Part shown: piece after piece, positions 17,446 to 26,785 of the stretch | How the letters are laid out: every line of letters begins with the position of its first letter | How positions within the stretch are numbered: the first letter of the stretch is position 1 | Assembly (NCBI GenBank): GCA_029001845.1 | Contig: JAREWP010000090.1 | Location: 124,001-188,000, forward strand | Origin: Candidatus Magnetocorallium paracelense | Lineage (GTDB): Bacteria > Nitrospirota > Thermodesulfovibrionia > Thermodesulfovibrionales > Magnetobacteriaceae | DNA: 64,000 bases | Direction: 5' to 3' | Position numbers and translations under genes: made by a program | Notes under the pieces: model-generated | What the model saw: only the letters and a program-made list of their open reading frames with translations | Told to the model about the DNA's origin: nothing | The model's database searches: none

Positions 17446-19551
17446 ATGATGAAGAGAATATTTTTTATTATTGTTTTATTGTCAGCAGTTTTTTTACTTG
17501 CTTTCCCCTTTTATATTTATCGCACACTGCCGTCTATAGAGGAAATTATTGATTATGAGGTTACACGGGGGTCATTTATCTATTCCGATACCAATGAACT
17601 TATTGCAAAGTTAAATTCTCAAAACTTCGACTATGTTCCGATAAAAGCCATTCCTGACAATATGTTAAACGCCGTGATGGCAGTCGAGGATTCCAATTTT
17701 TATTCACACCAGGGTTTGGACTACATTGCTATTTTAAGAGCTTTTCTAAAGGATATTTTTTATCTCTCACTAAAAGAGGGAGGCAGTACAATAACACAAC
17801 AGCTTGCAAAGATATTGTTTTTAACTCCGGAAAAGACATTAACCAGAAAACTCAGGGAATCTATGCTTTCATTGAAAATAGAGATGAATTTGAGTAAAAG
17901 GGATATATTGGAACTCTATTTGAACAGAATTTATTTTGGTCACGGCGCTTATGGAGTCGAAAAGGCCTCAAAACTCTACTTTGGACGTTCCATAAAGGAG
18001 ATAGCACTCCCTCAGGCGGCCATGCTGGCCGGCATCATTAAGTCGCCAAACAGATATTCTCCTCTTACTAATTTTACAATGGCGAAAAAAAGACAACGCA
18101 TCGTACTCTCTTTAATGGAAAAAAACGGTTTCATACGGAGGTCGGACAGAGAAAAGGCCAATAAAACAGCTGTTGTTTTAAATGACAGCAGCGATAATTC
18201 CATGAATTATTTTATCACAATGGTAAGAGCCCATCTTATAAAAAATTACGGAAAAAAGAAGGTCTTTCAAGAGGGGCTGAAAGTTTTCACAACATTGAAT
18301 ATGGAAGTGCAGAACCATGCCTCTTTATCGTTAAAAGAGGGACTGCGAAAATATGACAAATCACTCGGCTGGAGAGGAGTATCGTCAAATATCGAATTGA
18401 ACGAGTGGAATATCGACAGAGAGTTACACGCATCGATTCCATTCAGAAAGGGAGACGTTGTCAGAGGTGTCGTGATCAATGCCTCCGGTAAACGCGCCAT
18501 TGTGAGTGTCAGGGGCATAGTCGGGACTCTTCATGAATCTGAAGCCCGATGGGCAGGCAGACGGATCGATCAAGAGACAGGAGAGGAGATAATCGATGAA
18601 GATTTCGATCTGTCCGAATCCATCAAAGAGGGTGATGTCATATGGGTCAGAATAAAGGATATGAAAGGCCCCATGCCCATGCTTTCCCTTGAACAGCTGC
18701 CCCTCGTTCAGGGAGCGATAGTGGCTGTAGACCACAAAATCGGACACATCAAGGCATTGTCAGGGGGGTATGATTTTGTGAGAAGCGAGTTTAACAGGGT
18801 TGTATCGGCTCACAGACAGCCGGGGTCCGCTTTTAAGCCTTTTATTTACGCCATGGCGATAGAAAAGGGGAGTACGCCTTCGACAATTCTCAATGACATC
18901 CCCGTCAGCTTCAGGTGGTCAGGGAATAAATCATGGTCTCCATCGAATTTCGATAATCTCTACAGGGGAGAGGTCACAATGAGGGAAGCGATTGTATTAT
19001 CAGTCAATACTGTAACAGCCATGCTTGTGAAGGAACTCGGTGTCAGGAATCTGATTCATTTTTCTAAAAATCTGGGAATTAACGGCTCTTACCCTAAAGA
19101 CCTGACAATCTCCCTTGGTACATTGCTTTTGACTCCCTTAGAGTTGACAAAGGGGTACGCAATTTTCGCCAATGGCGGCTATAGTATTAAACCGATGATG
19201 ATCAGACGCATTGTGGATTTCCACGGCCGTGTCGTAGAGCATAACAGGCCCCTTAAGAAAAGAGTCATAAAAAAATCTACGGCATCAGGCATAACATTGA
19301 TGCTTAAAGATGTCGTTAAAGCCGGTACGGGAAGAAACGCTTATGTCAGAGGAGTTGAGAGCGCCGGAAAAACAGGAACAACCAGTAATTATAAAGACGC
19401 CTGGTTTTCAGGTTACACCGAGGAAATAACGGCTACTGTATGGGTAGGTTATGACAACGGGAGTTCCCTTGGCAAAGACGCAGGCGGCGGCAAAATAGCA
19501 GCTCCCATATGGGCCGATTTTATTAAGAGAACAAGCAAACGATTTGACTAA
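17446..19551 (+). CDS. mrcA: Bifunctional penicillin-binding protein 1A
   Basis: A 701-residue class A PBP with an N-terminal anchor (about 4-24). The GT51 transglycosylase domain (about 50-225) shows VEDSNFYSHQGLDYIAI, GGSTITQQLAKI and RIYFGHGAYGVEKASKLYF. An OB-like insert follows. The transpeptidase domain carries SAFK (active-site Ser about 462), SVN and KTGTT. It polymerises and cross-links peptidoglycan. Two ATGs (17446, 17449) are adjacent. PBP1A is often encoded beside the pil genes in proteobacteria, and here it lies between pilB and pilT, on the strand of pilT. Confidence 0.9.
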   Translation: MMKRIFFIIVLLSAVFLLAFPFYIYRTLPSIEEIIDYEVTRGSFIYSDTNELIAKLNSQNFDYVPIKAIPDNMLNAVMAVEDSNFYSHQGLDYIAILRAFLKDIFYLSLKEGGSTITQQLAKILFLTPEKTLTRKLRESMLSLKIEMNLSKRDILELYLNRIYFGHGAYGVEKASKLYFGRSIKEIALPQAAMLAGIIKSPNRYSPLTNFTMAKKRQRIVLSLMEKNGFIRRSDREKANKTAVVLNDSSDNSMNYFITMVRAHLIKNYGKKKVFQEGLKVFTTLNMEVQNHASLSLKEGLRKYDKSLGWRGVSSNIELNEWNIDRELHASIPFRKGDVVRGVVINASGKRAIVSVRGIVGTLHESEARWAGRRIDQETGEEIIDEDFDLSESIKEGDVIWVRIKDMKGPMPMLSLEQLPLVQGAIVAVDHKIGHIKALSGGYDFVRSEFNRVVSAHRQPGSAFKPFIYAMAIEKGSTPSTILNDIPVSFRWSGNKSWSPSNFDNLYRGEVTMREAIVLSVNTVTAMLVKELGVRNLIHFSKNLGINGSYPKDLTISLGTLLLTPLELTKGYAIFANGGYSIKPMMIRRIVDFHGRVVEHNRPLKKRVIKKSTASGITLMLKDVVKAGTGRNAYVRGVESAGKTGTTSNYKDAWFSGYTEEITATVWVGYDNGSSLGKDAGGGKIAAPIWADFIKRTSKRFD

Positions 19552-19697
19552 TATATTGATTTCTGTTAACATTTGAATTACAATTGACAATTTTTAAATT
19601 AAGGGATTAATGATTTGTCATATTTTAAAATTAATTAATTCCACAATTCCTTAATTCCTTAATTCGGAATTCAAAATTATAAACAAGGAGTGTCGCA

Positions 19698-20771
19698 ATG
19701 GCAAAAATAGACGCCTTTTTTAAGTTGATGAACGAACAGGGGGCATCGGACCTTCACATGGTGTCCGGCTCGCAGCCCATATTGAGGATAAGAGGAGAGA
19801 TGGAGAGGATCAAATACAAGACCCTCGACAATGACGAACTCAAGGCAATGCTTTATGAGATCGCCCCTGAAGATAAAGTTAAGATTTTCGAAGAGACCGG
19901 AGATATCGACTTCGGTTACGAAGTGGCGGGTCTCGCCAGGTATCGTGCGAATTTCTTTCAGCAAAAATGGGGAATCGGAGCTGTTTTCAGAGAAATTCCA
20001 AGTGAAATACTTACTGTAGAGCAATTGGGTCTTCCCGATATTTGCAAAAAGTTTGCAGCCCTTCATAAAGGAATGGTGCTTGTGACAGGCCCGACAGGAA
20101 GCGGTAAATCCACAACTTTGGCGGCAATTATGGATCATGCCAATAAAACTCGTAAAGATCATATTATTACAGTAGAAGACCCCATCGAATTTGTCCATAA
20201 GAGCCAAAGCTGTATTGTTAATCACAGAGAAGTGGGGATGCACACAAAGTCCTTTTCCAGTGCTCTCAGAGGCGCCCTCCGTGAAGACCCCGATATTATA
20301 CTGGTGGGAGAAATGAGAGATCTCGAAACGATCCAGCTCGCCCTTGAAGCAGCGGCAACAGGCCATCTGGTCTTTGGAACTCTCCATACACAGAGCGCCA
20401 CAAAAACAGTGGACAGGGTGATTGATGTTTTTCCCGCCAATCAGCAAAACCAGATCAGAACGACTCTGTCAGAGACATTAAAAGGCGTTATTGCACAAAA
20501 TCTTTTTAAAAGAGTCGATAAAAAAGGTCGATGCGCGGCATTGGAGATTCTCGTGATTACTTATGCCGCCTCAAATCTCATCAGGGAAGCAAAAACCCCT
20601 CAGCTTACCAGTGTCATGCAAACCGGGAAAAAACTTGGAATGCAGACATTGGACGACGCCATCCTCGATCTTCTGCAAAAGGGCTGGGTCAGCCCCGAGG
20701 AGGCTTATGACAAGTCCATCGATAAGAAAAGATTCGTTACGTTCCTGTCCGGCCCGCCACCGGAATTTTAA
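19698..20771 (+). CDS. pilT: Type IV pilus retraction ATPase PilT
   Basis: A 357-residue PilT-family hexameric ATPase: MAKIDAFFKLMNEQGASDLH start, Walker A GPTGSGKSTT (about residue 130), Asp box (TVEDPIEFVH), Walker B (DPDIILVGEMRD) and His box (ATGHLVFGTLHTQ). The C-terminal ALEILV motif is close to the AIRNLIRE-type region needed for retraction (here ASNLIREAKTPQL). Its role is pilus retraction and twitching. The start follows a GGAG site. It is separated from pilB and pilC by the PBP1A gene and read in the opposite direction. Confidence 0.92.
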   Translation: MAKIDAFFKLMNEQGASDLHMVSGSQPILRIRGEMERIKYKTLDNDELKAMLYEIAPEDKVKIFEETGDIDFGYEVAGLARYRANFFQQKWGIGAVFREIPSEILTVEQLGLPDICKKFAALHKGMVLVTGPTGSGKSTTLAAIMDHANKTRKDHIITVEDPIEFVHKSQSCIVNHREVGMHTKSFSSALRGALREDPDIILVGEMRDLETIQLALEAAATGHLVFGTLHTQSATKTVDRVIDVFPANQQNQIRTTLSETLKGVIAQNLFKRVDKKGRCAALEILVITYAASNLIREAKTPQLTSVMQTGKKLGMQTLDDAILDLLQKGWVSPEEAYDKSIDKKRFVTFLSGPPPEF

Positions 20772-20865
20772 GTTGTCACCTGAATCGATACGATTTTTAA
20801 ATCTTTGTGACTTTATGTGAGAAATAATATATGAGACAGCCGGCTAATTACCAAAGGAGGATTTT

Positions 20866-23178
20866 ATGGCTTTAATAGATTTTTTAAAATCCGTTTATGA
20901 ATTCGGCGGAATAAATGATAATGATTTAAATACCATTGCCGAGAATTCGGAGATTCTCGAATTCGGTGACAGCGCAATGATTCAGGGAAGAGGCGATATC
21001 GACAGGTATCTGTGGGTGGTGTATGAAGGCAAGGTAGAGGTCGTGCTCACTGAAAAAAACGGCCTGCCAAGAACAATTGCCACCATGCAAAGAGGTGAAA
21101 TATTCGGCGAAATGTCTCTCATGACAGGCGAGCCGGCGGGCGCAGATATAAAGTCTTCCGGTCTCAGTAAGGCCGTGAAAATAAACAGGGATATTTTTAC
21201 AAAAATACTTTTTGGAAATCCAAGCGTATTAAACAGAATATCCAAGACCATAACAAAGAGGCTTATTCAAAGGGAAAAGGACTTATCCGGTCTCTCCGAC
21301 TTTGGCTCTCCTTTGGTTTCCAATGAAGATATTTATGACCTTAATTTTACATCGGCAAAGGGACACTTCAAAATATTGGTTATTAACAGCCGTATGACAT
21401 CGGTCAAATATGCACTTTTCGATACAAAAAACAGCCATCCCTTAATCGAAGGATTGATAGATAAAATCGGGACCGAAGAACCCTACCACAAAGTGAAACG
21501 AAAAGAGGAGGTTACTGAGGCGCAGACAGATATAAAAGACACCAAAGAGGCGATAGAACTTCTTCTCTCTACAATAACATCTCCTTCATTAGGTTTGATA
21601 AAGGACGCCGGCGAGATCGACGCCGTAGGACACAGAGTAGTACACGGTGGTGATAAAATGTTTGCTTCCACTCTCATAGACGACTCGGTAGAGGATATTA
21701 TCAGGGAGTGTTCTCCCCTGGCTCCTTTACACAATCCTTATAATCTTGAAGGAATCAGGGCTATGAAAAGCCTTGTGCCCAATACACTTCATATTGCTGT
21801 GTTCGACACCGCTTTTCATAGTAATATGCCTGAACACGCATCCGCCTACTCACTACCACAGCATTTGAATGTGAAACGGTACGGTTTTCACGGAATTAAT
21901 CACAATTACGTTATGTTGATGGCTGCAACACATCTGAAACGTTCCATTGGAGAGATGAAAATAGTTTCCTGCCATTTGGGAAACGGTTCCTCCCTTTGCG
22001 CAATCGATCACGGCAGGAGTATAGATACAAGTATGGGGATGACCCCATCAGGAGGCTCGGTTATGGGCTCCAGAACCGGGGATCTCGACCCGGGTATTCT
22101 TATATACCTCATGCAGCTTGGCTTTTCGCCTGATGAACTGCATAAAATAATTAACAGAGAAAGTGGAATTAAGGGAATCAGCGGAATCAGCGGATATGTT
22201 TTGGATGTTTTAAAAGCCGCCGATGAAGGAAGTGAAAGCGCCAAAAATGCAATTACCATGTTTTGCTATTCCATCAAGAAATACATCGGCTCCTATATCG
22301 CAGCTCTTGGCGGGATCGATGTGCTCATATTTACGGGAGGGGTGGGAGAGAATTCCGCCGAGATACGCGCCAGAGTTTGTCACGGACTGGAAGCCTTCGG
22401 TATTTATGTTTTCGACGCAGCAAACAGGCTCGTGAAACCATACTCAAATGAAGTAAAAGTAATTTCTGAACCCGGTGCGGATAAGAAAATTATCGTAGTT
22501 CCCTCAGATGATAAAAGGATGATCGCACGGGAAACGCTTCATGCCGTTGAGAGACTCAGAACCGAGCAATCTTCGGTTTCAAGCTGGAAAAAACCGATAC
22601 CTGTGAACATATCGGCTCATCATGTACATGTTAATGAAGAGACCTTTCATCAATTATTCGGCAAAGACAGAAGCCTTACGCCAAAAGCACCTCTCAGTCA
22701 ACCGGGTCAGTTTGCATCGGAAGAGACCGTGAATCTCATAGGGCCTAAAGGCAGGGTCGATAAGGTGAGAATTTTAGGCCCCTACAGAAAGGATAATCAA
22801 GTAGAAATTTCCAGAACAGAGGAGTTTAAACTCGGTATCGATGCTCCGATAAGGGACTCCGGAGATATTGAAGGCACCCCGGGGATTGTAATAGAAGGCC
22901 CGGCTGGCCCGGCAAGACTGGAAAACGGAGTGATCTGCGCCAGAAGGCACATCCATATGTCTCCTGAAGACGCCTTGGGTTATGGTCTGCGCGACAGAGA
23001 TGTGGTTATGGTGAAAATAAAGTCACAGCGGGAGCTGATCTTCGGCGACGTTCTCGTTCGTGTACATCCCTCTTTCAAACTGGATATGCACATAGATACT
23101 GACGAAGGAAACGCTGCGGAACATATACCCGGTACTATTGGATTTATAGAAGGAATACAATCGAGAGCTTATATGTAA
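20866..23178 (+). CDS. ackA: Three-domain fusion: cyclic-nucleotide-binding fold, acetate kinase, PduL phosphotransacylase
   Basis: A 770-residue protein. Residues about 10-140 form a Crp-type cyclic-nucleotide-binding fold (RGEIFGEMSLMTGEP); the Arg that holds the cyclic phosphate is not evident (PAGAD where PRSA-like is usual). Residues about 165-560 are acetate kinase: GHRVVHGGD, LAPLHNPYNL, AVFDTAFHSNMP, KRYGFHG, CHLGNGSS, GSRTGDLDPG and FTGGVGENS are all present, though the usual NxGSSS phosphate loop is NSRMTS. Residues about 570-765 match PduL phosphate propanoyltransferase, with zinc motifs HHVHV (about 583) and ARRHIHM (about 692). Together PduL and AckA turn acyl-CoA into acid and ATP through an acyl-phosphate that need not leave the protein. 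An AAAGGAGG site precedes the ATG. The gene is monocistronic. Confidence 0.88.
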   Translation: MALIDFLKSVYEFGGINDNDLNTIAENSEILEFGDSAMIQGRGDIDRYLWVVYEGKVEVVLTEKNGLPRTIATMQRGEIFGEMSLMTGEPAGADIKSSGLSKAVKINRDIFTKILFGNPSVLNRISKTITKRLIQREKDLSGLSDFGSPLVSNEDIYDLNFTSAKGHFKILVINSRMTSVKYALFDTKNSHPLIEGLIDKIGTEEPYHKVKRKEEVTEAQTDIKDTKEAIELLLSTITSPSLGLIKDAGEIDAVGHRVVHGGDKMFASTLIDDSVEDIIRECSPLAPLHNPYNLEGIRAMKSLVPNTLHIAVFDTAFHSNMPEHASAYSLPQHLNVKRYGFHGINHNYVMLMAATHLKRSIGEMKIVSCHLGNGSSLCAIDHGRSIDTSMGMTPSGGSVMGSRTGDLDPGILIYLMQLGFSPDELHKIINRESGIKGISGISGYVLDVLKAADEGSESAKNAITMFCYSIKKYIGSYIAALGGIDVLIFTGGVGENSAEIRARVCHGLEAFGIYVFDAANRLVKPYSNEVKVISEPGADKKIIVVPSDDKRMIARETLHAVERLRTEQSSVSSWKKPIPVNISAHHVHVNEETFHQLFGKDRSLTPKAPLSQPGQFASEETVNLIGPKGRVDKVRILGPYRKDNQVEISRTEEFKLGIDAPIRDSGDIEGTPGIVIEGPAGPARLENGVICARRHIHMSPEDALGYGLRDRDVVMVKIKSQRELIFGDVLVRVHPSFKLDMHIDTDEGNAAEHIPGTIGFIEGIQSRAYM

Positions 23179-23206
23179 AGAGGGTAGTCAGGAGTTGTGT
23201 TGACAA

Positions 23207-23334
23207 AAACTGGAGGCTGAAGCAAAATATCAAATGACCTGGGCGTGTCAGCCAATAAAAAACTCAACGTTTTATCGATGAAGCATGTTTAACCTGACAC
23301 TCTTCAGCCTTCAGTCTATATAACTAAGTAGTTA
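23207..23334. repeat. CTGAAG dispersed repeat, copy B
   Basis: It begins near AACTGGAGGCTGAAG and ends CTTCAGCCTTCAGTCTATA plus a GTAGTTA tail. The ends are roughly inverted and match copies at 44554-44700 and 47067-47240. It sits downstream of the fusion gene. Confidence 0.55.
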
Positions 23335-23385
23335 TAAATTCTTTACCCTCTCCCGGGGCAGTTGTCTTTTGCAACCTGTAAAATA

Positions 23386-24231
23386 TTATTGGGCAGGATT
23401 ATTTTTCAACTGACTAACTTCTTCCTTTAATACCTTCAGCTCTTTATTCTGCTTTATTACATATAGGGTAAGCTTTTCTATCTTTTCCAGGAGTTTACCG
23501 TTAAGGCTTATTATATCGACAGTAGGAGCCTTTTCAGGGTCTGTTACGACTCCCGGCAGGTGCTTTTCTTTTTTAATAAAACCCTCTAAGTCCTCAAGGC
23601 TTCTCAGTTTATAATCAGGCTCAAACACGTAATCCCTGTGAACCTGACCTGAATTGGTGGCGCCGATTGTTCCATCGACATGTAGGGTGTACTCCGGGTT
23701 CTTTGTGCCGATGCCGACGTTGCCGCCTTCCCTGATAACCATACGGTTGTCCTCGTACCATTCATCGAAGACCAGGGTGTCATTCTCGGCTACAATTTGC
23801 CACTTCCTGGTCCTGTCGGTGATGTTGTCAATCAGAAACCGACCACTCAGATGCAGATCAACCTCCGGGTTCGTTGTACCGATACCGACGTTGCCGCTTC
23901 CGTCAACATAAACCGCATCGATGGGATCACCGTCCGAAGCGTCCAGGGAATGTCTGTTATCATTTCCTTCATCGTTGCCGCTAAACTCAACGCCATCCTG
24001 ATAAAGGTCGCCTGTGAAATTAATATCTCCTTCTACATCTAATGTATAGTCAGGATTTGAAGTCTCAATTCCCACGTTACCCATTATCGCCACATCTCCG
24101 GTTACTGTTCTGACCTGTTCAGGCGCCTCCTCCAACTCATTATAATACCTCTCTTCTTCATTTGCAAGACAAAGACCGTTCATTATAAATACCATACTGA
24201 ACATCATCAGTAAAAGCAAAAAATGTTTCAT
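23386..24231 (-). CDS. Secreted fibre-like protein with GNVGIGT repeats and C-terminal coiled coil
   Basis: A 281-residue protein with a signal peptide (1-23, ending CLA|N). Three copies of the motif GNVGIGTxNPExxLHVxG follow (about residues 50-70, 112-130, 168-190), as in phage-tail-fibre-like and cell-surface beta-helix proteins. Then comes DYVFEPDYKLRSLEDLEGFI with KKEKHLPGV, a segment seen before the terminal coiled coil of such fibres. The end (about 240-280) is a Lys/Glu/Leu coiled coil. It is probably a trimeric surface or secreted fibre. A GAGGTG ribosome site precedes ATG 24231, and a GGAGT-GAA-ACTCC hairpin (24261-24273) lies in the leader. Confidence 0.65.
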   Translation of the reverse strand: MKHFLLLLMMFSMVFIMNGLCLANEEERYYNELEEAPEQVRTVTGDVAIMGNVGIETSNPDYTLDVEGDINFTGDLYQDGVEFSGNDEGNDNRHSLDASDGDPIDAVYVDGSGNVGIGTTNPEVDLHLSGRFLIDNITDRTRKWQIVAENDTLVFDEWYEDNRMVIREGGNVGIGTKNPEYTLHVDGTIGATNSGQVHRDYVFEPDYKLRSLEDLEGFIKKEKHLPGVVTDPEKAPTVDIISLNGKLLEKIEKLTLYVIKQNKELKVLKEEVSQLKNNPAQ

Positions 24232-24289
24232 AATAAAACACCTCGTAAGAAAAAATTAATGGAGTGAAACTCCAATGTGTAAATATAAA

Positions 24290-24439
24290 TAATCTAAAAA
24301 CAGCAGTCAGCTATCAGCGGTCAGGCTTCAGCCTGGGAAAGAATAGATGTTATGCCAATAATAAGCTTCACCTTACGGGTGAATCTGTTTTGAAGCATAA
24401 AGAGCTGCAATTAAAGAGCTGACAGCTGTTTTTAGATTA
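24290..24439. repeat. Inverted-end dispersed repeat, copy C
   Basis: A 150-base element with perfect 15-base inverted ends TAATCTAAAAACAGC and its complement, extending to 23 bases with one mismatch. The interior (TTATGCCAATAATAAGCTTC, CCTTACGGGTG) recurs in opposite orientation at 33391-33549. The rest of the gap 24440-24638 shows no gene. Confidence 0.75.
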
Positions 24440-24638
24440 TACAATATTTCTCCATTAGAATATGTACAGACCTTGTCAATATTGTCCAAATATGGTCAGA
24501 TTCCTATACATGTAAGGGTTTACATGTCGCATATTTTCACAGGCGTCATGTCACTTTCACGGGCATGAATTTAGTGCGAAAAGTTATACTAAATGGCTAT
24601 TATAAAATCCAGGAACAGGTAAATAAGACCAAACAACT

Positions 24639-26639
24639 ATGGGAACCAAAATCGTTGTTTTAGCACTGCTATCCGGTATTGCAGCCGTTGTGACTATCGG
24701 GTATTTAAGTTATGCCACGGCAAAAGCATCTCTTTTAGAGGAGCAATACAATAAACTTACGGCTCTCCGAGAAACAAAAGCCTCCCAAATAGAGGATTAT
24801 TTCCACCAGATAAGAGATCAAATAGAGACTTTTTCGGATAATCTTATGATCGTTGATGCAACAAAGGCGTTCAAAGAGAGTTTCCATAAGACAGCTGAAG
24901 AGTCGAATCCGGCTGAATCGAATATTAAAAAAATCGAGATCGACTTAAAGCACTATTATGAAAATATTTTCTTTAATAAAGTCGATCAAAGCCTGAAAAA
25001 GGAAACATGCCTTTCCTGCTACATTCCCAAGGAGTTAAATACAAAGATATTACAAAGCATTTATATAGTGTCGAATCCCGATAAAATGAAAGATAAACAT
25101 AAACCGAAAATTGTAAATGCCGATGACTATAAAAGAATTCATGAAAAATATCATCAAAAAATAAAAGAATATCAGAGCAAGTTCGATTATTATGATATTT
25201 TTATAGTTGACCACGAAACAGGCCACATTGTCTATTCTGTCTTTAAAGAAGTTGACTTCGGAACCTCTCTGTTAACAGGTCCGTATAAAGGAACCAACTT
25301 GGCCAAGACCTTTCTTGCAGCCGGAGAAGCTTTAAATAAAAACTTTGTCAAATTAACGGACTTTGCTCCTTATTTCCCATCCTATAACAGACCGGCGTCA
25401 TTTATCGCATCTCCTGTTTTTGACGAACATAAGAAGGTTGGCGTGGTAATCTTCCAAATGCCAATCAGCAGGATCAACAATATAATGACCTACAAAGGAG
25501 ATTGGTCTTCCGTCGGGTTGGGGAAAAGCGGCGAATCCTATATAGTAGCAGACGATTATACGATCAGAAATCAATCCAGATTTCTGATTGAAGACAAAGA
25601 TGTTTATTTGAATACGATAAAAAGGACAGGAGTCTCCCAGGAAATAATTAATATGATAAAGAGTACAAACAGCTCTGTAGGCTTACAATTAGCAAAAACA
25701 AAGGGGACGATATCAGCCCTGAAAGGAGAGACAGGTATTGACATATTTCCTGACTATAGAGGCATAGAGGTGCTCTCCTCATATAAACCGTTGAACATAG
25801 GAGATGTGAAATGGGCTATTGTAAGTGAAATAGATAAAAGTGAGGCCTATGAATCGATTGATTCTCTCAGGAACCAGATTCTCCTTTGGGTTGCGATCCT
25901 TATCTTGTTAATAGGAACAGCAGGTACGGTCTTCATCGTATTCAGTCGTCGCCTGATTCAGCAACAACAGTATATAATAGAAACAGACAGACTGGCTTCC
26001 ATAGGAAGAATTTCCGCCGGCGTAGCTCATGAGATTAATACCCCCTTAACCTGTGTATACTTAACTATACAGGAAATACAATCATCTATTAAGGATAATG
26101 AACTTTTAAAAGAAATTGGGGAAGCCGGTAAAAATATAGAAAAAGCGGCGACAATAGCAAGAGAGCTGTTGCAGTTTTCCTGGAAAGGGGAAGTAGAACA
26201 TATTCCCGTAGATATTAATGGAATCATAAAAAGCGCCTATACACTGTTTACACATGCCTTAAAAGAGAGAGACGTCTCTCTTCAACTTTCTGACATTCCC
26301 TTTATTATGGGAGATCCTTTAAAGTTGGAAGAAGTCGTTGTTAATATTCTCCAGAACTCCCTGGATTCTGTTTCACGGGCGGGAGTAATTAAAATTGTTA
26401 CATCCTGCAAAGAGGAGTGGTGTAAAATTGAAATAACCGATAATGGGAAAGGAATAGCCAAAACAGATTTGCCAAAAGTCTTTGATCCCTTTTTTACAAC
26501 AAAAGAGTATGGTCAGGGAACCGGACTCGGTCTGTCGATTTGTTATGGTATAATTAAACAACACAATGGTTTAATAGATATAAAGAGTACATCAGGTAAA
26601 GGTACGACTGTAACGGTTATGCTTCCTGTGATGCATTGA
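24639..26639 (+). CDS. Cache-domain sensor histidine kinase
   Basis: A 666-residue membrane kinase: TM1 (about 4-25), a long periplasmic double-Cache region (about 30-405), TM2 (about 415-435), HisKA with the phospho-His in SAGVAHEINTPLT (about 462), and HATPase with NILQNSLDS, DNGKGIA and GTGLGLSICYG. The distal Cache part (DYYDIF..., PASFIASPVF, INNIM) closely resembles the repeated sensory modules of the chemoreceptor at 28686, so both may read related ligands. A CLSC pair occurs at about residues 125-128. An in-frame stop at 24625 forces the start near ATG 24639, but the ribosome site is weak. It precedes its likely response regulator. Confidence 0.85.
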   Translation: MGTKIVVLALLSGIAAVVTIGYLSYATAKASLLEEQYNKLTALRETKASQIEDYFHQIRDQIETFSDNLMIVDATKAFKESFHKTAEESNPAESNIKKIEIDLKHYYENIFFNKVDQSLKKETCLSCYIPKELNTKILQSIYIVSNPDKMKDKHKPKIVNADDYKRIHEKYHQKIKEYQSKFDYYDIFIVDHETGHIVYSVFKEVDFGTSLLTGPYKGTNLAKTFLAAGEALNKNFVKLTDFAPYFPSYNRPASFIASPVFDEHKKVGVVIFQMPISRINNIMTYKGDWSSVGLGKSGESYIVADDYTIRNQSRFLIEDKDVYLNTIKRTGVSQEIINMIKSTNSSVGLQLAKTKGTISALKGETGIDIFPDYRGIEVLSSYKPLNIGDVKWAIVSEIDKSEAYESIDSLRNQILLWVAILILLIGTAGTVFIVFSRRLIQQQQYIIETDRLASIGRISAGVAHEINTPLTCVYLTIQEIQSSIKDNELLKEIGEAGKNIEKAATIARELLQFSWKGEVEHIPVDINGIIKSAYTLFTHALKERDVSLQLSDIPFIMGDPLKLEEVVVNILQNSLDSVSRAGVIKIVTSCKEEWCKIEITDNGKGIAKTDLPKVFDPFFTTKEYGQGTGLGLSICYGIIKQHNGLIDIKSTSGKGTTVTVMLPVMH

Positions 26640-26785
26640 GTAGAAAGAGGATGTTAATATGACAGCGACACGTTGTTATATACAGCGAACCGGTCAGGCA
26701 ACAGGCAACTAACTGCTCTTTCGTCTGATATTGATTTCCCGCCACGATTTTCGTGAACCCTTTCATTATTACATACAAGCTGAAG

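Noticed and set aside
19677-20447. 256-codon minus-strand open frame across pilT
   Set aside because: It is antisense to a certain pilT, with a sequence of no coherent motif; a shadow of codon use.
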